A stretch of 64,000 nucleotides of DNA from Tausonia pullulans. Its lineage: Eukaryota > Basidiomycota > Tremellomycetes > Cystofilobasidiales > Mrakiaceae. Below the pieces are notes generated by a model. It was not told the origin of the DNA. It saw only the letters and a program-made list of their open reading frames with translations, and ran no database searches. Below, one piece after another: positions 57,847-64,000 of the stretch. Each line of letters starts with the position of its first letter. Positions within the stretch are counted from its first letter, which is position 1. The translations under genes and the position numbers were made by a program. Location of the stretch: contig OX637628.1 in the NCBI GenBank assembly GCA_951802195.1, forward strand, positions 372,001 to 436,000. Reading direction: 5' to 3'.

Positions 57847-57996
57847 GCTCGTGGATTATATGAATTGCCGTGGTCTCGTAGAGATCGATCTTCTCCGTCT
57901 CGATGCCGTGCTCTGCGGGCGTCGTAAGCGAGGAGGGATGGACCCGCATGAGAGAGGCAGCCAGGCACTCTGTCAGCTCGGGGTAATTCCAGTTGT

Positions 57997-58213
57997 CTAG
58001 ATGGCCAGAGCACGAGGGAACGGACTGTAGGTTTGCTCAAGCGAGTCGGGTAGAACCTTCATCATCTTGGCGTCATCTGAAGTGCGCGCGAAAGAGGGCA
58101 AATGTCAGTGTTACTGAGGGACGCTCACTCTTCGGAGCCAAACGAATGAAAGGAGCGTTTTGATGTAAAGACCAACCGAGGTGTTCAAAGATGGAGCCAT
58201 TGGCGTCAGACAT
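57997..58213 (-). CDS. possible small two-exon protein upstream of the Ap4A phosphorylase gene
   Basis: The ATG at 58213 opens MSDANGSIFEHLGWSLHQNA and PFIRLAPK, a GTGAGC donor and a TTCAG acceptor follow, and the second exon reads DAKMMKVLPDSLEQTYSPF to a TAG at 57997-57999: about 57 residues. I do not recognise it. A second protein-like frame starts right after an internal CTACAG (SVPSCSGHLDNWNYPELTEC, AASLMRVHPSSLTTPAEHGI) and runs into the phosphorylase start, so a longer spliced product, or a transcript leader of that gene, is possible. Confidence 0.35.
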
Positions 58214-59312
58214 GGCGAGGGACGTATCTATGGTCTATGTGAAGGGGGCCGCGGATGGAGAGCACGAAGCAAAGGAAACGAGAGAACCAAGGTTGAGGAT
58301 GGGGACGACAGGCGTGACGTGACGCGCTAGTGACGAGGGGGTGAGAGTGATGGGAGCAGTCCCGCCGCGCCGAGCAACCCCTGTTACCAAGCTTGTGTTC
58401 GAAAGTTACTCAGCGCTGTAACGACGACGTCCGCGGCGTGGCCATTACCTAGAGAGCTAGAACAGAAACCCTCCGGATGAACTCCGCCACGTCACATGTC
58501 AACGAGAGCGAGTGATAACTCTGGCAGGGTGAAGAATTTTCTTTGCCAGAGTTTCGAAGATCGCTGCTGCGCGTGGCCTCACCTGACATCGTGCTCTCCA
58601 GCACATTCGCGAATCCATCCTCGACCTTCGTCACTCAATGTTTGTTTACTTCTTTCTTCCGAATCCGCCACTGGTCCGGTCTATGTATGGAAAGGACTCA
58701 AGTACCCCTGAGAAGGCACCCTGGAACTTTGGAGCGAGCAAGCGAGGGCGGTTCAACCTTCCTCTCTTTCGCGTCCTCTCTGAGTCGCTATCTCGGTCTC
58801 CTGTCTCTCTCAACTTCTTCCAATCGCTCGCTCATTCATTTTCTCGCTCTCGGCCCATCCCCGGCCGCCTCCTATCGCTCGCTCGTCAGCTCATTTCGCG
58901 TCTCTTGGCCATGTTTCTGTGCTCCGTGCCCAAGTCTTAGACCCGTGCAAGTCCACTTTACTGAAGTGCTTATTTTGTTGGTAGTGGTACTTCAAAGGTT
59001 GTATATCTCCACTCCAACGCAATCATAAATACTGGCCGTGATCGAAACGGAAACAAAACCGCGATCGCGCGCGAGTAATCAAGCTCTACTACCTTTCCCG
59101 GGCCCTTATTCCTCTCGCTCAAACAAAGATCGACACAGGGCATACCAGCTCTCTTCGCTTTTGCATCGTCACGCACTCCCTTTCTATCCTTCTCAGCGTG
59201 AGCCATGGACCCGCTCTCGAGAAATGGCGCGCTCTTGCTGACTGCGGCATTCTCGCGTGCGCGCATACTGCTAGATCGTTCTTCACGGGCGTCCTCATCG
59301 CCATAATTACAT
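58214..59312. other. intergenic
   Basis: About 1.1 kb between the small minus-strand reading frame and the uncharacterised plus-strand gene. Short frames only; pyrimidine-rich around 58750-58870. No gene supported. Confidence 0.45.
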
Positions 59313-60151
59313 ATGGCGGCGCCCTACACAGTCTTTTTGTCCTCTTTATCATCTGGGTCCGCCATCGAAGATAGCCCAGATGCAGCATCAGCGGGCGATG
59401 AGCGGGCGACGATGATAAGTTCCCAATACAAGCCCGCTCGGATTGCTGGTCCATTTACGTTCAGAGAGGCAAGAGAATCGATTTCAAGCCTGCTGGAGAG
59501 AAGGGTAGGGACAACGAGCATGCGTGGATGCAGCGGGCGATACGGCCGCCAACAGCAGCTACGTCGACGCCACCTGCCCCTGGGCCCTGATCCGGCGAAG
59601 GGTCCGGCTCCCACGTATCACTATCGAAAGTCGACAGGCAGGTCGGCAGCAGCAAGCAACTACGGTCAGTGTCTTCCTCCGGAGTTCGTCCGTCAAGTTC
59701 GACGAGTCCGGCTGCCCAGTCACCATCGTCAGTGCTACCATCAACACCCGTCAACGAGCAGCTTGGGCGAGGAACACGGTTTTTCGCCCTCCAGACGGCA
59801 GCGCCTTACCAACCTCCTATCATGTCGGCGGACGGGGGCAGCTCAACAATCTCAGCGTCGCCTGACTTTCCATTCGACCTCACACAAGGGGACTTCTGCG
59901 GTCAGTACGCGCCGCCGCTGACCATTGTCGACGGCGACGGGCGTAGCGTGAGAGTGGGTGGCGGAAGCGACGACCAGCGCCGGTCGCAAGCCTCATCGTC
60001 ATCGCTCGGTCGACAGCAGAAGCATCAAGGCGGCAGGTCGAGGAACGAAACTGGTGGATCTTCGGGAAGAGGTCTCAGTCGGCCATCGTCCTCGGAGTTA
60101 GGGCATGGCCGAGGACTGAGTAAAGAGGGCACCGTCGGGCTGGCCCTGTAA
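59313..60151 (+). CDS. uncharacterised small protein, gene structure uncertain
   Basis: Not recognised. A first exon from ATG 59313 reads MAAPYTVFLSSLSSGSAIED, ends FTFREARESISSLLERR and meets a GTAGGG donor near 59505. The last exon is protein-like from about 59600 (SVSSSGVRPSSSTSPAAQSP, RFFALQTAAPYQPPIMSAD, SASPDFPFDLTQGDFCGQYA, PPLTIVDGDGRSVRVGGG) to a Ser/Gly/Arg-rich tail ending KEGTVGLAL with the stop at 60149-60151. Which acceptor joins the two is unclear; candidates lie between 59560 and 59640. No membrane segment. It could also be a gene starting inside the last exon. Confidence 0.42.
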
Positions 60152-60392
60152 CGCTGTCCATCTAATCATCGCCCCATTTAGGTTGTTGTCTTGCTTTCTT
60201 CTTGGTCCCTTGGCTGGGCTGGGCAGGGGCAATCACAATCGTTATGGCTGCATCTGGGCGGTCGATGGAAGGCGAAAGCGCGTGCACGAGGGCAAAAAAG
60301 CGCAAAATGATGGGATCCTCTAGAGGTAAAAACCCAACCCCCATCTCAACCCCTCATTCTCCCCACCAGTCTCTCACAAAGAGAGCCTATTT

Positions 60393-62174
60393 TTACTTGA
60401 GCCGCCGGAGAACCTCCTCCGTGAGGCCCTCGAGCCCAGCCCTCGCGTCACTCTCCGGCAGCCGCTCACGGACGATGTCCCTCGCGGCCTCAGCGTAGGT
60501 CCGGGCGAGAGCGCGCGTTCTGTCCATGCCGTCGCTCGCGAAGACAAGGTCCCGGGCGGTCTCGACGTCGCCGGGCTGGTCGAACCGACGAAGAATGAGC
60601 GGCGTGAGCGAAGGGTTCGATTCCCAGGCGTAGAGGAGGGGCGCTGTCGCCAGGCCAAGCGAGAGGTCGAAACCCGCTGAGGGCTTGCCGAGCGTCAGGG
60701 ACGGCGTCGGGGTGAAGTCGAGGAGGTCATCGACGAGCTGGGAAAGAGTTGACATGGTGATGAGCTTAAAAAGATGCAAAGGAAGGACAAATAGGTTGAC
60801 TGCGCGTACCTGGAAGGCAATGCCGAGATTCCGGCCGTAAGCGTACGCGGCATCCTTGATGCCCTCGTCCTCACAACCACCAAGGACGACGGCCGACCGG
60901 GAGCCCTTAGCCATAAGAGACGCCGTCTTGAGATAGGTCTTCTGCATGTAGGCGTCGAAGCCGTCCTTGGTCGGTCGTCGCTCGGGCTCGGTCGTCGCCT
61001 TGAGCTGCATGACCTCGCCTTCGACGAGGTTCGCGATGACGGCTGACATGAGCTCGACGACCTCGGACGAGCCGAGCCGGGCGAGCGAACCCGAGGCGCG
61101 ACCGAGGAGGAAGTCGCCGGCGAGAATCGAGACCTTGTTGCCGAAGAGGGCCGGCGCCGAGGGAGCGCCCCTCCGCGTCGGGGAGACATCGATGACATCG
61201 TCGTGAAGGAGGGACGCGACGTGGATCATCTCGACGATCTCGGCGAGCCGTCGCTGAGTGGGGAGGAGGTAGGAAGGGGTGACGAGCGCCGGAGTGAAGG
61301 GGGCGATGGGTGCAGGAGCGGGAGGGGGAGTGGACTCTACGGAACGAGAAAGGACAGTATCAGGAACAGCTCGATGGCGAGAGGGTGACAGGAGGGAAGA
61401 CAGCGCGCCGCCGCCAGAGCAAGGCGCAAAGCTAGATCGAGAGAAAGCGCCTGCGACGGTCTGACAATATAATCGCGGAGCTGATATTACAACAGCGCAG
61501 ATCACCCTGTGCGCTGTTTGAGGTCCTCATGCTTAGAGTAGTCCAGGGACGTCTGGCGGTGAGGAACGAAGCGACGCACAAACCCCCGTAAAGACAGGGA
61601 TCGACGACGCGCTCCGTCTCTATCAAGGGGAGTAGGACAGGAGATGGGAATGCCGTCGGCCAGACTCACGCGACGACGGAGACCTCAGCGAAGGGACAAA
61701 GACGTTCTGGAAGCTCTGGGTGCTCTCGGGCATGCCTGGGTTGAAGTCATTGAGGACGTCGAGCCGACTTGTGAGCGGGTCGTTGAGCGCCTTCTCGTCG
61801 CGCGCCCGCATTGTCTCAAAGCCGCGACCAAGACCGTTCGTCGCCTGGGACATGAGGAGGACGATCGTCGGCCGGATGTGCTTTCCCTCTGCCTGGAAGT
61901 AGTATTTGGCGACCGTGTCGAGCGAAGGGTGCCCCGAGCCGAGGAGGTGGGAGACGTTGGACCGGAGGGTCGCGAGCTCCGTCTTGAGCAGCTGCAACGG
62001 GTCCGCCGTCTTGGGGACCGTCGACGAGATCGGCGGCGGGTCCGAGGAGAGGAGTGAGGAGGGCGACGGCATAGATGCCTTGACGGCCTCCCAGGTTGAG
62101 AGCGAACGTGTTGTAGAGGAAAGCGAAGCCGACCGACGCGAAGCAACGGCCGCAACGGAATGAAGGAGAGCCAT
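60393..62174 (-). CDS. COQ1: polyprenyl diphosphate synthase for ubiquinone (COQ1)
   Basis: Mitochondrial trans-polyprenyl diphosphate synthase that builds the isoprenoid tail of coenzyme Q. Start MALLHSVAAVASRRSASLSS is a typical presequence. Then LKTELATLRSNVSHLLGSGH, YYFQAEGKHIRPTIVLLMSQ, and after an intron near 61347-61659, YLLPTQRRLAEIVEMIHVAS with LLHDDVIDVSPTRRG (first Asp-rich motif DDVID), NKVSILAGDFLLGRA, ELMSAVIANLVEGEVMQLKA, YMQKTYLKTASLMAKGSRSA, then LVDDLLDFTP (second Asp-rich motif) and GKPSAGFDLSLGLATAPLLY. It ends LTEEVLRRLK. The two catalytic motifs and the KHIRP element are intact. Divergent from TAF11 with about 0.6 kb between starts. With NDUFV2 it is the second respiratory gene in the window. 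Confidence 0.95.
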
Positions 62175-62749
62175 GGCGGGCGGGAGCAGAGGAGGAAAGA
62201 AAGGGTATAGAAAGGAGGCCTCAACGAGACCGAATTTAAGCGGGAAAGCTGGGTGGGGATTGGTCCTAAGGAAGCGAGGCGGGGCGAGAGAAGTCGGTGG
62301 TTACTGGGGAGTCGAGGAGAAAAGAGAGCGGCGCGTTCCTCACTGCTGACGCGGAGAGACAGCAAGCGAATAGCAAGCAGAGAGCTTTGAGAGAGGTGAC
62401 TTTGATGCCCTCAGTTCATTAGTTCTGGCTCTTACACATTCACACCTATCTGTGTCATTCCTCGCTGCCGTGTGCCACCTCAAAAAAAGGCCAGTTTGCC
62501 GTCAAAGTCATCGGAACTCTGGGGGTAGAATGCGCCGATCTCGACCGGCAGCAGAGTCCCATGGCCAGTGAAGCTTTTGCTTCCTGATCCTATTTCCAGG
62601 AGTGTTTCGATCTCGTAGAAGTCTCCATTTCAGAGCATGTAAGCCACCGGCTCGGTCGATCTTGGTTGCCTGCCAACCCGACCAGGCGCGTCAGTCGCGT
62701 CATCCCACTCCTTGGTTCAACTTCCAACCACGACCACCAGTCCTCTTAC
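62175..62749. other. divergent promoter region of COQ1 and TAF11
   Basis: About 0.6 kb, no protein-like frame. Should hold both promoters. Confidence 0.5.
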
Positions 62750-63860
62750 ATGTCCTCCCCAGCGCCTTCAGCGTCCTCCCCCTTCCACTCCGCGTCTCGG
62801 TCTCCTTCAGCGGCCCCGAGATCATCTGCCAAGCCCTCTAAGTCGCGCGGCGGCGGTACGGCCAAGAAGCGATCATCGGCTCAGTCTCGAGGGTCGATGC
62901 CGCCCCCAGGCCGACGGTCTGTCTCACGCGCTCGATCCGATTCTGCTGAGCTCGTCGCCGCGGACGAGGTCGTTGACTCGGCTGCTGGAGGGGGAGCTGG
63001 AGGTCGGCCCGGCGGGGAGGATGATGAGGACGAGGGCGAGGTCGAGGGTGACGGCATGGAGGAGGCGGGTAAGGGCACAGGTGCAGTCTCGAGGCGGCTA
63101 GAGAAGGTTAAGCTGGACCAGATGTGAGTGTTGTTGGGTTGTCAAACGGAGAGGATGAAGAAGAAAGGAGACCTGCTGTGGGACGCGACTGACGCGTCCG
63201 TTCTCCACCGACCCGTCTACCCCTCGTCCAGGCTTCTCACCCAGCACATGTCGCCAGCCCAGCGAGAACGCTTCGATGCCTGGAAGACAACGACGTTCAC
63301 CAAAGCCCAGATGCGCAAGGTTCGTTCCTGCTTTATGGCACACGCGCGTGTCTGGCTTCGACCTCTGCTCATCTGCTCTCCTCCAGTATATTCAAAATAC
63401 TACCAACTCGACCATCTCGGACGACCTCGCCCAAATTGTCGGTGGTATCGCCAAAGTCTATGTCGGAATGATAATGCAGAAAGGTTTGTGTCACCCCCTC
63501 CCCCCCACCCTCTTCCGGTTCCTCAACCTTATCGTCGAATTACTCAGACTGACTCTCAACCACTCCACTTCTTTGCTTCCAGCGCGGTTCGTCCAAGCTG
63601 AAGATCGCGCAAGCGCTCTCCGTAAACAGCAGCAACAAGGCCTGCCCTTGCCGTCCCCTCCACCAGCTCCCGGGAGCGCGCCCAGCGCTGCTGCCGCCAT
63701 GACTCCCCCACCACCGCCTCCACTCACGTCCACAACACCACTGGGGCCACTCATGCCCGCTCATCTCCGGGAGGCTCAGAGGATGTACGTCACCGAGTCG
63801 AAGGGAGGGGGGCGGAGACCAGGTACCGGATGGGGGAGGACGCCGCTGTTCCGGAAGTGA
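62750..63860 (+). CDS. TAF11: TFIID subunit TAF11
   Basis: Histone-fold subunit of general transcription factor TFIID (pairs with TAF13). Start MSSPAPSASSPFHSASRSPS follows TTACA; a TTG-initiated extension of the frame further upstream is not used. The N-terminal about 125 residues are Ser/Pro-rich, then acidic (EDDEDEGEVEGDGMEEAG). The conserved domain is built from four exons: EKVKLDQM to LLTQHMSPAQRERFDAWKTT, FTKAQMRK to YIQNTTNSTISDDLAQIVGG, IAKVYVGMIMQK to ARFVQAEDRASALRKQQQQ. After a Pro-rich insert the domain closes with LGPLMPAHLREAQRMYVTES, matching the TAF11 L.P.HlREA.R ending. The insert between helix 2 and the final helix (about 40 residues, PPPPPP) is longer than usual. It ends GRTPLFRK. 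Confidence 0.92.
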
Positions 63861-64000
63861 GGCCGGCGGGTGGTTTGAGTGGATCGACTTGGGACTTCAT
63901 GACGCGACGACTTTTCTCCTTACCTGTGCCGTCTAGACGATAATTCTCTATGATCGCAAAACGTTAGAGTGTCACATCAAACAGACGGGTCTTCAAAACG

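Noticed and set aside
60600-60630. tRNA B-box-like string near 60608 (GGTTCGATTCC)
   Set aside because: It lies in a conserved COQ1 exon, and no A box, acceptor stem or cloverleaf can be folded around it.
1-64000. Mobile elements, viral fossils or CRISPR arrays
   Set aside because: No transposase, reverse transcriptase, integrase or capsid-like frame, no long terminal or inverted repeats, and no regularly spaced repeats were seen on either strand; only microsatellites and homopolymers.

Overview
The window reads as a gene-dense nuclear segment of a basidiomycete fungus. It is GC-rich. Almost every gene is cut by several short introns (about 50 to 110 nt, GTNNGT...YAG, often with a CTGAC-like branch site). 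The gene content is fungal: Zn2Cys6 activators, an RTC4-domain protein, Ap4A phosphorylase, COQ1 and TAF11. A yeast-forming Pucciniomycotina (red-yeast-like) host is my best guess from gene style and from a GDP-mannose 4,6-dehydratase gene, but nothing here fixes the genus. I find 19 supported protein-coding genes (one cut by the window edge) and two weaker small or unresolved ones. I see no rRNA, tRNA, CRISPR array, viral fossil or recognisable transposon.

Layout. 1-9.3 kb, all on the minus strand: SERINC/TMS1 (partial), an allantoate/nicotinate-type MFS permease, the 24-kDa [2Fe-2S] subunit of complex I, and a protein that seems to join a tubby-like domain to an Alba domain. 10-28.5 kb, all on the plus strand, mainly regulatory genes: an RTC4-domain protein, a large Zn2Cys6/Fungal_trans transcription factor, a protein with two divergent HSF-type domains, and an R3H-SUZ RNA-binding protein. 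28.8-36.6 kb: a sugar-porter MFS gene (minus) and a large Ser/Pro-rich protein of unknown role (plus). 36.7-46.1 kb, minus: an NRPS-like adenylation-carrier-reductase enzyme, GDP-mannose 4,6-dehydratase and a UXT-type prefoldin-like protein. 46.8-52.5 kb, plus: ERT1-type gluconeogenesis regulator and SDS22. 53.1-64 kb: arrestin-like protein and Ap4A phosphorylase (minus), an uncharacterised small plus-strand gene, then COQ1 (minus) and TAF11 (plus) as a divergent pair.

The genes do not form one pathway. NDUFV2 and COQ1 both serve the respiratory chain, ERT1 and the transporters serve carbon use, and GMD starts GDP-fucose synthesis, but they sit among unrelated housekeeping genes. I see no convincing new multi-gene system. 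The observations most worth a second look are the predicted tubby-Alba fusion, the double HSF-like protein, the exon-phase conflict inside the first CX2C of the large Zn2Cys6 factor, two GC-AG introns in conserved genes, the fungal GMD, and the stand-alone NRPS-like reductase.

Gene limits rest on reading splice sites by eye. Where conserved protein motifs cross the junctions they are firm; elsewhere they are approximate.
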